A stretch of 64,000 nucleotides of DNA from Brevundimonas sp. SORGH_AS_0993 (GCF_030818545.1 NZ_JAUTAH010000001.1:1307001-1371000); one strand, 5' to 3'. Shown: positions 8,768-18,859, numbered from the stretch's first letter. Numbers and translations: made by a program. Notes: generated by a model not told the origin, from the sequence alone.

Positions 8768-10290
8768 AGGGAAGCTCCAGATTCCGGAAGGATCAGTCGT
8801 TTGGGGAATTTAAGCACGAAAGTCGAGCCCTGGCCCGGTTCCGACTCCACATCGATCGTGCCGCCCAGACGACGGACGCTGTTGCGCACGAAGGCCAGGC
8901 CCAGCCCCTCGCCCGCGCGGTCCTGCTTGCCGGATCGCCGGAACAGCTCGAATATCCGTTCGTGATCGCGCGGCGCGATCCCGCGCCCGTTGTCGGCGAT
9001 GCGATAGACGACCCAGCCGCCCGCGACCTCTTCACCCGACACCACGATCCGACCGGGACGGTCGGCGTCCAGATATTTGACGGCGTTGTCGATCAGATTG
9101 CCCAGCACCTGCTCCATCGACAGACGGTCGCTCTCGATTTCAGGCAGGGCCTGAACCTCGATATAGGCGCCGGAGGCTTCGGTCTGGTGGTGGACGCTGT
9201 CGGCGATGGCCTGGGTCATGACCGTCATGTCCAGCGTCTCTGGCGACAGATTGCGCCGCCCCTCGCGCGACAACTTCAGGATGGCGTTGATCAGCCGGTC
9301 CATCTTGGCCGTGGAGGCGCGGATGAAGCCGATCGCCTCGGGCATGTCCTCGCGCACGGCCACGACGACCTCGGAATCGACGGCGCGGGTCTTTTCGGCT
9401 TCGATGATGGCCTTGTCGACGACCTTGCCGGCCTGCTCCAGTTCGGACGTATAGCCCATGACGTTGACCAGGGGCGCGCGCAGGTCGTGGCTGACGATAT
9501 AGGCGAACCGCTGAATCTCCTCGTTCGCACGCATCAGATCGGCGGTGCGCTCCTGCACCGTGGCCTCCAGCCCGACGTTCAGGGCATGAACCTCCTCTCG
9601 CGCCGCCTGCACCTCGCCAATGTAGCGACGCACCATCCAGGCCGACAGCAGGGCCAGCACGATCAACAGGACGCCGGTGATCGCGTTCATCACGAAGGTC
9701 AGGGCCCCGAACGCCTCCATCCGGCGCGTGCGCTCGGCGATCCGGGCGGATTTGACGGCGTCGAAGTCGTCCACCGCGACGCGAAGCTCGTCCATGTAGC
9801 GCTTGCCTTCGCCGGAACGCACGGACTGAATGGCCTGGCCGATCCGCCCCTGGCGCGCCAAGGTCAGGGTGGTCTCCATCTCGACCCACTTCTTGTCTGC
9901 CAAGGTGTGGATTCGTTCGATCGGCGCCCTCAGCGTCGGGTCGCGCGCCGCCCCGTCATCCAGAAAGGCCACCGCCGGATCCATCTTTTTTTCCGCATCC
10001 AGGAACGGTTGCAGAAAGTCGCGGCGTCCCGTCAGCAAGAAGCCGCGCTGCGCCGTCTCGGCGTCCAGCATGGCGATCATGATGGTGCGGGACGCGCGCC
10101 GCATCTGCTGGGCGTGTTCGATGGTGCGGTTCACCACCGCCGTGCGCTGCATCATCACGAAGGTGGTCACATTGACCAGGATCAGCGAAACGAAGGCCAC
10201 CGACAGCATGACGGCGACCGACCGCCCCAGCGACGGCGTCCGCGCGAAATCGCGAAAACGGGACCAGGAGGTTTGCGAGCCGAGCATCAT
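8764..10290 (-). CDS. CHASE3-domain sensor histidine kinase
   Basis: 508 residues, inner membrane. TM1 lies at about 24-46, a CHASE3-type periplasmic helical domain (MRRASRTIMIAMLDAETAQRG type, with LLTGRRDFLQPF) at 50-190, and TM2 near 200-220. A coiled coil leads to the HisKA box FAYIVSHDLRAPLVNVMGY and a HATPase domain (NLIDNAVKYLD, DNGRGIAP, GEGLGLAFVRN). The ligand is unknown. It heads the three-gene signalling operon and starts at ATG 10290 (MMLGSQ). Confidence 0.94.
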   Translation of the reverse strand: MMLGSQTSWSRFRDFARTPSLGRSVAVMLSVAFVSLILVNVTTFVMMQRTAVVNRTIEHAQQMRRASRTIMIAMLDAETAQRGFLLTGRRDFLQPFLDAEKKMDPAVAFLDDGAARDPTLRAPIERIHTLADKKWVEMETTLTLARQGRIGQAIQSVRSGEGKRYMDELRVAVDDFDAVKSARIAERTRRMEAFGALTFVMNAITGVLLIVLALLSAWMVRRYIGEVQAAREEVHALNVGLEATVQERTADLMRANEEIQRFAYIVSHDLRAPLVNVMGYTSELEQAGKVVDKAIIEAEKTRAVDSEVVVAVREDMPEAIGFIRASTAKMDRLINAILKLSREGRRNLSPETLDMTVMTQAIADSVHHQTEASGAYIEVQALPEIESDRLSMEQVLGNLIDNAVKYLDADRPGRIVVSGEEVAGGWVVYRIADNGRGIAPRDHERIFELFRRSGKQDRAGEGLGLAFVRNSVRRLGGTIDVESEPGQGSTFVLKFPKRLILPESGASL

Positions 10291-10349
10291 GATGGCCGAG
10301 CTTTAGCCGCACCTGCCCGCACGTCAAACCGCAAAGGCGTCGGCCGTGG

Positions 10350-12428
10350 TCAGACCTGACCCAGCGTGCGCAGCCGGGCCTTGGGGTGAACCTCGTTCTG
10401 GCTCATCACAACGGTCTGGCCCCGGAACCGTTCGATGATCGAGCGGACGTAGGGCCGGATCAGCGGACTGGTCAGCAGGACCGGATTCTCGCCCGTCATG
10501 GCGATGCGTTCGAAGGTGTCCCGGACCGAGCGGATGAAGTCCTGCAGGCGCGAGGGCGCCATGGCCAGCTGCTTGTCCTCGCCCGCGCCGACCAGGCTCT
10601 CGGCGAAGGCGGCCTCCCAGTCGGGCGACAGGGTGACGATCGGCAGGGCGGCGTCGGGGGCCTGATGCTGCCAGCATAGCTGGCGCGCCAGCCGTCCACG
10701 AACGTGCTCGACCAGGGTGGTGACGCTGGAGCTGTGCGGCGCGGCCTCGGCCAGACCTTCCAGGATCGCCGGCAGGTCGCGGATCGAGACCTTCTCGCGC
10801 AGCAGGGCCTGCAGCACGCGCTGCAGGGTCGTGACCGTGACCACGCTGGGCACCAGTTCCTCTACCAGCTTCTTCTCTTCGGGGCCCAGTTCCTTCAGCA
10901 GCTTCTGCACCTCGCCGTAGGAGAGCAGGTCCGCCATGTTCTCCTTCAGGATCTCCGTCAGGTGCGTGGTCAGGACGGTGGACGGATCGACCAGCGTATA
11001 GCCCCGGAAGGTCGCCTCCTCGCGCAGGCTTTCCTCGATCCAGGTGGCGGGCAGGCCGAAGGCGGGTTCGCGCATATGTTCGCCGGGCAGTTCCACCTGG
11101 CGTCCAGACGGGTCCATCGCCATCAGATGGCCCAGTCGCACCTCGCCCGACCCGCTCTCCATCTCCTTGATGCGAATGGCGTAGCCCTGGGTCGGCAGGC
11201 GCATATTGTCCAGGATGCGGACCTGGGGAATGACGAAGCCGTATTCCTGGGCCAGCGAACGGCGCAGGGCGCGGATCTGGTCGGTCAGGCGCCGCCCCTC
11301 CAGATCGTTGATCAGGCTGAGCAGCGAATAGCCCAGCTCGATCTTCACCTCGTCGATGGTCAGGATGTTGGCGATGGGCTCTTCGACATCCTCCTTGGGC
11401 GCGGCGGAGGCGGCGGCCAGTTCGGCCTCGGTCGGTCGGGGTTTCAGCCGATCCCGACCCAGCCTCCAGGCCATGAAGCCCGAGCCGATGGCCAGGGCCG
11501 CAAACGGGATCAGCGGCATGCCGGGGATCAGGCCGATCAGGCCCGCCGCCCCCGACACCACGCCCAGCGACACGGGGTTGGTGGCCAGTTGCGTGACCAG
11601 GGCCTTGTCCGCCGTGCCCTCGACGCCCGCCTTCGACACCAGAAAGCCCGCGGCGATGGAGATGATGATGGCCGGCACCTGCGTCACCAGGCCGTCGCCG
11701 ATGGTCAGCTGCACATAGGTGTTGGCCGCGTCCGGCAGAGCCATCTTATGCTGCAGCGTGCCGATCAGGATGCCGCCGATCACATTGATGAAGGTGATGA
11801 TCAGGCCGGCGACAGCGTCGCCGCGCACGAATTTGGAGGCGCCGTCCATGGCGCCGAAGAAGGTCGATTCCTGCTCAAGCTCCTTGCGGCGGGTCTTGGC
11901 CTGGTCCTCAGTGATCAGGCCGGACGACAGATCTGCGTCGATGGCCATCTGCTTGCCGGGCATGGAATCCAGGGTGAAGCGGGCCGACACTTCGGCGATC
12001 CGGGTCGAACCCTTGGTGATGACCACGAAGTTCACCACCAGGATGATGGCGAAGATGATCACCCCGATGATGAAGTTGCCCCCCATCATCAGCTGGCCGA
12101 AGGCGTTGATGACCTGACCCGCCGCATCGTGGCCTTCCTGGCCGTGGGTCAGGATCAGGCGCGTCGAGGCCAGGTTCAGACCCAGGCGGAACAGGGTCGA
12201 GACCAGCAGCACCGTCGGGAAGATGGCGAAATCCAGCGGCCGCTTCATCATCACGGCCGTCATCAGGATCAGCACGCTGGACACCAGCGACAGGGCCAGC
12301 AACACGTCCAGCAGGAACTTCGGCACCGGCAGGATCAGCAGCATGATCACGCCGATCACGCCGACCGCCATCAGCACTTCGCCGCGGTTGACCCAGCTCA
12401 GCACATCGCGCCCGGTCGGGCGCGCCAT
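10350..12428 (-). CDS. flhA: Flagellar export gate protein FlhA
   Basis: Inner-membrane component of the flagellar type III export apparatus. From ATG 12428 (MARPTGRDVL, preceded by AGGGA) it has 692 residues. The N-terminal half carries about eight hydrophobic segments and the FHIPEP family signature around RFTLDSMPGKQMAID. The C-terminal cytoplasmic domain contains QEYGFVIPQVRI and PSVVTVTTLQRVLQ. In-frame starts exist upstream at 12440 and 12491 but have poorer ribosome binding sites. It follows flbD on the same strand, as in the Caulobacter fliF-flhA region. Confidence 0.95.
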   Translation of the reverse strand: MARPTGRDVLSWVNRGEVLMAVGVIGVIMLLILPVPKFLLDVLLALSLVSSVLILMTAVMMKRPLDFAIFPTVLLVSTLFRLGLNLASTRLILTHGQEGHDAAGQVINAFGQLMMGGNFIIGVIIFAIILVVNFVVITKGSTRIAEVSARFTLDSMPGKQMAIDADLSSGLITEDQAKTRRKELEQESTFFGAMDGASKFVRGDAVAGLIITFINVIGGILIGTLQHKMALPDAANTYVQLTIGDGLVTQVPAIIISIAAGFLVSKAGVEGTADKALVTQLATNPVSLGVVSGAAGLIGLIPGMPLIPFAALAIGSGFMAWRLGRDRLKPRPTEAELAAASAAPKEDVEEPIANILTIDEVKIELGYSLLSLINDLEGRRLTDQIRALRRSLAQEYGFVIPQVRILDNMRLPTQGYAIRIKEMESGSGEVRLGHLMAMDPSGRQVELPGEHMREPAFGLPATWIEESLREEATFRGYTLVDPSTVLTTHLTEILKENMADLLSYGEVQKLLKELGPEEKKLVEELVPSVVTVTTLQRVLQALLREKVSIRDLPAILEGLAEAAPHSSSVTTLVEHVRGRLARQLCWQHQAPDAALPIVTLSPDWEAAFAESLVGAGEDKQLAMAPSRLQDFIRSVRDTFERIAMTGENPVLLTSPLIRPYVRSIIERFRGQTVVMSQNEVHPKARLRTLGQV

Positions 12429-12535
12429 GCCGTCCCTCATCAGGAGCGGAGCGTCAACCACGTCCTGTCGCCTTCCCGATGGGACGACCACACGGGGTCA
12501 GAACCTGTCTGCGCGCGACCGACATCGACAAATGC

Positions 12536-13954
12536 TCAGGCCGCGTAGCCCGAGGCGGCAACCCCGCTCTGGGGCGCCGGGATGGCGGCGCCCTCGTCGG
12601 CGTATTCGTTCAGCTTGTTGCGCAGGGTGCGGATCGAGATGCCCAGGATGTTGGCCGCATGGGTCCGGTTGCCCAGGCAGTGGCTCAGTGTGTCCAGGAT
12701 CAGCGTCTTCTCCATCGCCGCCACCGTCTGGCCGACAAAGCTGCGGGTCACGGCGTCGGCCGCCTGGGCCGCGCGGGCCGCCACGCCCCCGCCATAGGCG
12801 CTGTCATAGCCGCCCGTCTGCGGCGCAGCGCCCAAGGCGTCGCTCATCAGGGGCTGGCCGTCGGGCAGGCGGATGGCGTCCACGTCGATTTCGGCGCCGA
12901 CCGCCAGCAGCACGGCGCGGTGCATGGCGTTTTCCAGCTCGCGCACGTTGCCGGGCCAGCGATGGGCGGCGATGGCCCGGCGCGCGGCGGCCGACATCGG
13001 ACGCTCTGGCACGCCGTTGGCGGCGGCGTATTTCTTGATGAAATGATCCGCCAGAACGCCGATGTCGCCGGGCCGTTCACGCAAGGACGGCAGGCGCAGG
13101 TTCACCACATTCAGACGGTACAGCAGGTCCTCGCGGAACACGCCTTCCGCCACGGCCTTGGCCAGGTCGCGGTTGGAGGTGGCGATGATGCGGATATTGA
13201 CCGGCACGGGCTTGGAGCCGCCGACCCGGTCGATGACCCGTTCCTGGATGGCGCGCAGCAGCTTGGCCTGAAGCCGGGCGTCCATCTCCGAGATTTCGTC
13301 CAGCAGCAGGGTGCCGCCATCGGCCTCCTCGAACTTGCCGATCCGGCGGGCCACGGCGCCGGTGAAGGCGCCCTTCTCGTGCCCGAACAGCTCGGATTCC
13401 AGCAGGTTGTCGGGAATTGCGGCGCAGTTGACGCTGATGAACGGCTTTTCCGACCGGCGCGAATTCTCGTGCAGATAGCGGGCCATCACCTCCTTGCCGA
13501 CGCCGCTTTCGCCGGTGATCAGGATGGAGGCTTCGGACCGCGCCACCTGATCGGCCAGCTGCAGCACCGCCTTCATGGCCGGATCGGCCGAGATCATCGG
13601 CTTTTCGTCGTCGGCGACGGCCGACAGGACGGCGGCGATCAGCTCGGCGTCCGGCGGCAGGGGGATGAACTCCTTGGCGCCCGCCTTGATGGCGGCGGCC
13701 GCCTCGCGCGCATCGGCGTCGACGCCGAAGGCCACCACCGGAATGGTGATCCGCTCGGCCTCGTTGGCGGCGATCAGGGCGGCGATGTCCAACTGATAGT
13801 CGACCATCAGCAGGTCCGCGCCCTGCCCGCGTCGCAGTTGCTCCGTGGCCTGATCCGCGCGCTCGACGTGACTGACCTTGGCGCCGTGCGCCATGGCCAT
13901 CTTCACCGCCGAAGCCAGTTGCCCGCTCAGCCTGCCTACCACCAGAAGACGCAT
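12536..13954 (-). CDS. flbD: Sigma-54-dependent flagellar regulator FlbD
   Basis: 472 residues. A degenerate receiver-like N domain (about 1-115) is followed by an AAA+ sigma-54 activator: Walker A GESGVGKE at 148-155, GAFTGA at 195-200, Walker B GGTLLLDE ending near 220, and an Arg-finger region RWPGNVRELENAMHRAV. The C terminus is a Fis-type helix-turn-helix (NRTHAANILGISIRTLRNKL). In Caulobacter FlbD activates late flagellar genes and represses fliF. Its place after fliF-fliG-flbE-fliN supports the specific name over a generic NtrC-type label. Confidence 0.95.
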   Translation of the reverse strand: MRLLVVGRLSGQLASAVKMAMAHGAKVSHVERADQATEQLRRGQGADLLMVDYQLDIAALIAANEAERITIPVVAFGVDADAREAAAAIKAGAKEFIPLPPDAELIAAVLSAVADDEKPMISADPAMKAVLQLADQVARSEASILITGESGVGKEVMARYLHENSRRSEKPFISVNCAAIPDNLLESELFGHEKGAFTGAVARRIGKFEEADGGTLLLDEISEMDARLQAKLLRAIQERVIDRVGGSKPVPVNIRIIATSNRDLAKAVAEGVFREDLLYRLNVVNLRLPSLRERPGDIGVLADHFIKKYAAANGVPERPMSAAARRAIAAHRWPGNVRELENAMHRAVLLAVGAEIDVDAIRLPDGQPLMSDALGAAPQTGGYDSAYGGGVAARAAQAADAVTRSFVGQTVAAMEKTLILDTLSHCLGNRTHAANILGISIRTLRNKLNEYADEGAAIPAPQSGVAASGYAA

Positions 13955-14009
13955 CGTTCTTCTCCTTCAATCTCTCTGTGCGACCCGTCGCCTCGCCTTG
14001 CGGCAAGAC

Positions 14010-14028
14010 GCGATTTCTTCGAAATCGC
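14010..14028. repeat. Hairpin between fliN and flbD
   Basis: GCGATTTC and GAAATCGC form a perfect 8-bp stem around TTC, touching the fliN stop codon. No T-run follows on the minus strand, so it is not a classic terminator. Within the operon it may stabilise the upstream mRNA or lower flbD expression. Confidence 0.6.
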
Positions 14029-14361
14029 TTAGGCGCCGCCGTCCTCGGCCTTGATGATTTCCGTCATGGTCACGCCCAGCCGGTCTTCGACGACGACGAC
14101 CTCCCCGCGCGCGATCAGACGGTTGTTGACGAAGATGTCGATGGCCTCGCCGACCTTGCGGTCCAGCTCCAGCACCGATCCCTTGTTCAGTTTCAGCAGC
14201 TGGGCCACCGACATGTGCGACTTGCCCAGAACGGCCGAGATGTTGACCGGCACGTCGAAGACGGTGGCCAGGTCGGCGGCGGTCTTCTCGCCCGCATCGT
14301 CGCCCTGATCCAGGCCAGCGGCGTCGGAAAACTCTTCGAGAGCCAGGTCTTCGGCGTCCAT
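14029..14361 (-). CDS. fliN: Flagellar motor switch protein FliN
   Basis: 110 residues forming the C-ring switch protein, with an acidic N-terminal leader and a SpoA-type domain: FDVPVNISAVLGKSHMSVAQ, LNKGSVLELDRKVGEAIDI and VNNRLIARGEVVVVEDRLGV. It forms the lower C-ring with FliG and FliM; FliM is not in the window. It starts at ATG 14361, sharing a base with the flbE stop, so translation is probably coupled. Confidence 0.96.
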   Translation of the reverse strand: MDAEDLALEEFSDAAGLDQGDDAGEKTAADLATVFDVPVNISAVLGKSHMSVAQLLKLNKGSVLELDRKVGEAIDIFVNNRLIARGEVVVVEDRLGVTMTEIIKAEDGGA

Positions 14362-15023
14362 CAGACATCACTCCTGTCGACGAAAAAAGATTCGGCGTGG
14401 CCCGCCTCGGCGGCCAGGGCGGCTGTCAGGGCCTCGACCACCCGCTCGGCCGAAAGCTGCGGATCGTGATCGGCGCGGCCGTCCGCCCATTCCAGCTGGA
14501 AGGCGGACAGGGCCATCGCCGGATCGTCGCGGAAGGCCACCGTTCCGGTGAAACCGCTGTCGGCGCAAGCCTGTTCGATGGCGGCGCGCGCCGCGTCGTC
14601 CAGGCCCGACGACCGGATCACCAAGCGCGGCGAGGCGTCGATCTCCTGGGCCAGCAGTTCCAGCGCCGCACGCAGCGGCGCCTGCGGGAACCGCTCCAGC
14701 GCCGCGCCGCCGATGGCCCGTGCGGCGGCCAGCGCCAGGTCGGCGGACTGCTCGCGGTGGGCCTGGGCGACGGTGCGCAGGCTCGGCACGGCCTGGGCGA
14801 CCGCCTGGGCGATGTTGCTCAGGGCCACGGCGCGCAGATGCTCGACTTCCGACAGCGCCTGCTGGCGGGCCTCCAGCCGCGCCTGGGCCAACAGGGCCTC
14901 GACCTCGGCCGGAGCATAGGCGCGCTTGATCGGCGTCCAGGTGCTGGGACGCACAACGGCGCCGTTGGCGTCGAACTCGGTGTCGAAGACGAAGGGGCGG
15001 GCGGGGCCGGCGGGCTGGGTCAT
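14361..15023 (-). CDS. flbE: FliH-like export ATPase regulator (FlbE)
   Basis: 220 residues with an N-terminal proline-containing leader, a long Ala/Glu/Arg-rich coiled coil (about 35-95, YAPAEVEALLAQARLEARQQ) and a C-terminal FliH-like domain (PRLVIRSSGLDDAARAAIEQ). FliH proteins bind the flagellar ATPase FliI and dock it at FliN. In Caulobacter the gene between fliG and fliN is flbE. Identification rests on position and coiled-coil layout more than on strong motifs. Confidence 0.85.
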   Translation of the reverse strand: MTQPAGPARPFVFDTEFDANGAVVRPSTWTPIKRAYAPAEVEALLAQARLEARQQALSEVEHLRAVALSNIAQAVAQAVPSLRTVAQAHREQSADLALAAARAIGGAALERFPQAPLRAALELLAQEIDASPRLVIRSSGLDDAARAAIEQACADSGFTGTVAFRDDPAMALSAFQLEWADGRADHDPQLSAERVVEALTAALAAEAGHAESFFVDRSDV

Positions 15024-15024
15024 G

Positions 15025-16059
15025 TCAGTAGATCAGCTCGTCGTCGGCGCCCTGGCCGGCCAGTATGATGTCGCCCTTGGCCGCCAGATCCTTGGCGACC
15101 TGGACCATCGCCATCTGCGCGGCGTCGACATCCTTCAGGCGCACCGGCCCCATGGAGTTCATGTCCTCGCGCATGATCTTGGAGGCCCGCTCGGACATGT
15201 TCGAGAAGAACATCTCGCGCAGGTCTTCCGAGGCGCCCTTCATGGCCAGGGCCAGGGAGTCCTTGTCCACGGCGCGCAACAGGGTCTGCACCCCGCCCGG
15301 ATCCAGCTTGGACAGATCCTCGAACACGAACATCAGGGCGCGGATGCGTTCGGCGGACTCGCGGCTGCGCTCTTCCAGAGCGCCGATGAAGCGGGACTCG
15401 GTCTGGCGATCGAAACTGTTGAAAATTTCGGCCATCATCTCGTGGCTGTCGCGCTTGGAGGTGCGCGCCAGGTTGGACATGAATTCGTTGCGCAGAGTGG
15501 CCTCGATCTTGTCCAGAATCTCGCGTTGCACCGGCTCCATGCGCAGCATCCGCTGGACGCACTCCAGGGCGAAATCCTCGGGCAGGCTGGTCAGCACGCG
15601 CGCGGCATGATCCGAACGCACCTTGGACAGGATGACGGCGACGGTCTGGGGGTATTCGTTCTTCAGATAGTTGGCGAGAACCGCCTCGTTCACATTGCCC
15701 AGCTTGTCCCACATGGTCCGACCGGCCGGACCCCGGATTTCCTCCATCAGGGCCTCGACCCGATCGACGGGCAGGAAAGCGCTGAGCAGCTTCTGCGTCT
15801 GCTCGTAGCTGCCGGAGACAGACCCCGACCCCGCCATGCCAGACACGAAGTCGATCATCAGGGCCTCGACCGCCTCGGCCGTGACATTGCCCAGGGTGGC
15901 CATGGCCTGGGAGATTTCCTTGATCTCCTCGTCGTCCAGACGTTCCCAAAGAGCGGTGTGCTCCTCGCCCAGCGCCAGCAGGATGACGGCCGCCTTTTCC
16001 GGTCCCGACAGCTTGTTGGGATCGTCGACGACCTGCTTCTTTGTCGGCGGCTTGGCCAT
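15025..16059 (-). CDS. fliG: Flagellar motor switch protein FliG
   Basis: 344 residues. FliG binds the MS ring (FliF) through its N domain and meets the stator through its C domain. The sequence shows [20 protein letters not shown] near the N terminus, a middle domain with [20 protein letters not shown], and a C-terminal domain with the charged torque helix ([20 protein letters not shown] and [13 protein letters not shown]). The start overlaps the fliF stop by one base. Confidence 0.97.
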   Translation of the reverse strand: MAKPPTKKQVVDDPNKLSGPEKAAVILLALGEEHTALWERLDDEEIKEISQAMATLGNVTAEAVEALMIDFVSGMAGSGSVSGSYEQTQKLLSAFLPVDRVEALMEEIRGPAGRTMWDKLGNVNEAVLANYLKNEYPQTVAVILSKVRSDHAARVLTSLPEDFALECVQRMLRMEPVQREILDKIEATLRNEFMSNLARTSKRDSHEMMAEIFNSFDRQTESRFIGALEERSRESAERIRALMFVFEDLSKLDPGGVQTLLRAVDKDSLALAMKGASEDLREMFFSNMSERASKIMREDMNSMGPVRLKDVDAAQMAMVQVAKDLAAKGDIILAGQGADDELIY

Positions 16060-17723
16060 CAGCCTTCCGCCACCCAGGTCCGCAGGATGCCCGTCGCCTC
16101 TTCAGGATAGGACTGGACGAAGTCAGCGACCTTCTTGACCGAAGACGCTTTCACCTGGCCCTCGATGCGGGCGATGTCGATCTTCTGCTCCATCTCGCTG
16201 GGCGGAGGCAGCTGGGCCAGATGCGGCTGGCCGTCGGGGCCGATGATCGTGGTCGTGAGAGGCGTCACCGGCAGACCGCCCTGATCGGTCAGAGCCGGCA
16301 GGTTCGTTCCCCCCGACGCCGTCTTCAGCAGCGGCCGCAGGACGAAGAAGATCAGCAGCAGGGCGACCAGCATCAGTATGCCCAGCTCGACGAACCGCAT
16401 GATGTCGTTCTTGGAGAAGTCCAGCAGCGACGACTTTCCGTCCAGGCCGCCGGCGATGCCGGTGTCGTGGTTGAAGCGGACGTTGATGACCTCGATCTTG
16501 TCGCCGCGGTTTTCGTCGATGCCGGCGGCGGCGGCGACCAGCGACTTGATCTGGGCGATTTCCTCGGCGGTGCGCGGCGCATAGGTCGGCTCGCCCTTGC
16601 CATCCTTGGCCGGCGTCCACTTGCCGTCGACCGCGACGGCGACGGCCAGCTTCTTGACCTCGCCCGGCTCCTTGGTCGTCGTGGTGGTGGAGTTCGAAAT
16701 CTCGTAGTTGGTCGTTTCGGTGTTGTCGGATTTGGTCGAGCCGGCGTTGGTAGCGCCTGGCGCCGCGCCGCCGGGAATGTTGTTGGTCGCGGTCACGCCC
16801 CCGTCCGGCCGAGCCGTCGTATCGGAAGACTGCGAGCCGTTGGTCGAAGTCGAGCGCACCACCTGGCCGTCCGGATCGAACTTCTGCTCCTGGGTGGTGG
16901 AGCGGCTGTGATCGATGTCGGCCGTCACCTGGACGCGCGCGGCGCCGACGCCGACGACGCCCTCGACGATGTCCTTGATGCGGGCCTGAAGCTGGGCCTC
17001 GGTATTGCCCTTGGCCTCTTCGGCCGAGGCGGAGGTGAAGCCGTCCTCGCCGCCCGCAGCCAGGGTGCGGTTGTTCTGATCCGCCACCGTGACGCGGTCG
17101 GGTTTCAGGTTCGGCACGGACGAGGCCACCAGATTGCGGATCGCCCGCACCTGGTCGCCGGTCAGGTCGCGCCCGCCCAGGCCGACCAGGACGGCGGCCG
17201 TCGGTTCTCCGGCGGCGCTGGTGAACATCTCGCGGCGCGGCATGGTGATGTGGACGCGGGCGGCGGTGATGCCACGCATCGACATGATGGTGCGCGACAG
17301 TTCGCCCTGCAGGGCGCGCTGTTCGTTCAGCTGCTGCTGGAACTCGGTCTGGCCCAGGACCGACTGGTTGTCGAACAGCTCGTAGCCGACCGACCCCGAC
17401 GTCACCAGGCCCTTGCCCGCGACCAGCATCCGGGCCGCGCCGACCTCGTCGCGGTTGACCATGATGGTCGAGCCGTCGCCCTTGGACGTATATTTGATAT
17501 TGGCCTGATCCAGGGCGGCCGTGATCTCTCCGGCCTCGCGCAGGTCCAGGTTGGAATAGAGCAGGGCGTCCGGCGCCTGGCCCATCCGCAGCATGACGGC
17601 GACAAGCACGGCGGCCACGCCGGCGGCGACGCCGAGGACAGCGGCCAGACGACCGATCCCGAACTTCTGCAACGCCGCCGTGAAGCCGCCCACGCGATCC
17701 CGCCCCAAACTCGCGGGAGACAC
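16059..17723 (-). CDS. fliF: Flagellar MS-ring protein FliF
   Basis: 554 residues forming the inner-membrane MS ring. TM1 is at about residues 26-48, followed by the secretin-like ring-building motifs ([33 protein letters not shown]). A Thr/Ser-rich low-complexity loop spans about 290-350. TM2 is near 445-465 and the C-terminal FliG-binding tail ends [21 protein letters not shown] use GTG 17723. It heads the fliF-fliG-flbE-fliN-flbD operon and has a CtrA-like box just upstream. Confidence 0.96.
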   Translation of the reverse strand: MSPASLGRDRVGGFTAALQKFGIGRLAAVLGVAAGVAAVLVAVMLRMGQAPDALLYSNLDLREAGEITAALDQANIKYTSKGDGSTIMVNRDEVGAARMLVAGKGLVTSGSVGYELFDNQSVLGQTEFQQQLNEQRALQGELSRTIMSMRGITAARVHITMPRREMFTSAAGEPTAAVLVGLGGRDLTGDQVRAIRNLVASSVPNLKPDRVTVADQNNRTLAAGGEDGFTSASAEEAKGNTEAQLQARIKDIVEGVVGVGAARVQVTADIDHSRSTTQEQKFDPDGQVVRSTSTNGSQSSDTTARPDGGVTATNNIPGGAAPGATNAGSTKSDNTETTNYEISNSTTTTTKEPGEVKKLAVAVAVDGKWTPAKDGKGEPTYAPRTAEEIAQIKSLVAAAAGIDENRGDKIEVINVRFNHDTGIAGGLDGKSSLLDFSKNDIMRFVELGILMLVALLLIFFVLRPLLKTASGGTNLPALTDQGGLPVTPLTTTIIGPDGQPHLAQLPPPSEMEQKIDIARIEGQVKASSVKKVADFVQSYPEEATGILRTWVAEG

Positions 17724-17759
17724 TCACGCCCCGCTAGGCAGAAAATGCCGCCTGGTTGG

Positions 17760-17774
17760 TAAACGGGCCGTTAA
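17760..17774 (-). promoter_or_regulatory. CtrA-like box upstream of fliF
   Basis: On the minus strand the sequence reads TTAA-CGGCCCG-TTTA, one mismatch from the CtrA consensus TTAA-N7-TTAA. It lies about 37 bp upstream of the fliF start and overlaps the stop codon of the upstream hydrolase. In Caulobacter CtrA controls the class II fliF promoter, so position and motif agree. Binding is inferred. Confidence 0.6.
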
Positions 17775-18859
17775 GAGACGCCGAGAACGGCGGCCGCCCC
17801 GCCGCCCGAGGCCCCTTGACGAGCGACGGCGGCCTGTTTCCGGTCGGGCTTCAGCAGTTCCGGCATGACGGGCGGCGCACCCGACGGCAGGGCCGCGCGG
17901 GGATCGCGCAGCCAGGCGGTCACGTCGCGATAGACGACCTCGGCGTCCAGATCGCGGTTCAACAGGTGCCAGCTGTCGGGATACCAGGCGGTCTGCAGCG
18001 CGCCGCCCTGCCGCTGCACGGCCTGCAACGCCCCTCGCATCTCCCCCCGCTTCACGATCTCGTCGTGCGCGCCGTACATCAGAAGCGCATCGCCCCGGAT
18101 GCGGCCCAGGTTGACCGATGCCGTCTGCATCAGATCGACTAGGCCGTAGATGGTGTCGAACCGGGTCGCCAGAATGCTCAAGGGATCGCGGGTGTTGCGG
18201 ACCAGCTCCAGCGTGTTGGACGAGGCGTGAATGTCGCGCGTGATGAAGGCGGGCGGCTCCACCGCCACGCCGCCCGCCAGCCGCGCCGCCAGATTGATGG
18301 CCGCCGTGTTCAGCGGCCCCTGCGCCGACCAGCCCCAGACGCCGGGCGCCAACAGGACCACCCGGTCCGCCGCCGGAGGATCGTCCGAACCGAAGGCGGC
18401 GGCGGCCACCGACCCGCCCATGCTTTCGCCGACCACCGCGATCACGGCGTGCGGATGACGCGCGCGGGCCATGGCGACCGCTTCGCGCAGGTCGTCGGTC
18501 ATGCGCTTCTGTCCAGCCCAGACGCCCCGGCCGGGCGCCGCGCCGAAACCGCGCTGGTCATAGGCCCAGGTCTCTATCCCGTGCTCGGCCCACCACGGAC
18601 CGGCCAGGCGGAAGCTGGAGGCGTGGTCGTTCATGCCGTGCAGTGCCACGATGACGGCCCACGGCGCCTGCCCTTGCGGCGTCCAGCGCATCAGCGGCAG
18701 GCTGGCGCCGTCCGACATGACCAGGGCGCCCGCCTCGACGTGCGGCCCGACGAAGTCCGGCAGCGGGGTCTGGGCGGGCTGGATATGGGGCGTGGCGCAG
18801 GCCGAAAGGGTCAGAAGGCCCGCCAGCGATCCGATCCGTCTGAGTACGCCGCGCCTCAT
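17771..18859 (-). CDS. Alpha/beta hydrolase lipoprotein (monoacylglycerol lipase-like)
   Basis: 362 residues from ATG 18859. The N terminus is a lipoprotein signal (LRRIGSLAGLLTLSAC, Cys near residue 21). The body is a serine-hydrolase fold: ALHGMNDHASSF oxyanion region, nucleophile elbow VVGESMGGSVA, acidic residue in MYGAHDEIV, and catalytic His in DSWHLLNRD. It resembles monoacylglycerol lipase or lysophospholipase families; the substrate is unknown. The ATG overlaps the stop of the uracil-DNA glycosylase gene (ATGA). The open frame extends upstream to 19015 but overlaps that gene. Confidence 0.9.
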   Translation of the reverse strand: MRRGVLRRIGSLAGLLTLSACATPHIQPAQTPLPDFVGPHVEAGALVMSDGASLPLMRWTPQGQAPWAVIVALHGMNDHASSFRLAGPWWAEHGIETWAYDQRGFGAAPGRGVWAGQKRMTDDLREAVAMARARHPHAVIAVVGESMGGSVAAAAFGSDDPPAADRVVLLAPGVWGWSAQGPLNTAAINLAARLAGGVAVEPPAFITRDIHASSNTLELVRNTRDPLSILATRFDTIYGLVDLMQTASVNLGRIRGDALLMYGAHDEIVKRGEMRGALQAVQRQGGALQTAWYPDSWHLLNRDLDAEVVYRDVTAWLRDPRAALPSGAPPVMPELLKPDRKQAAVARQGASGGGAAAVLGVS

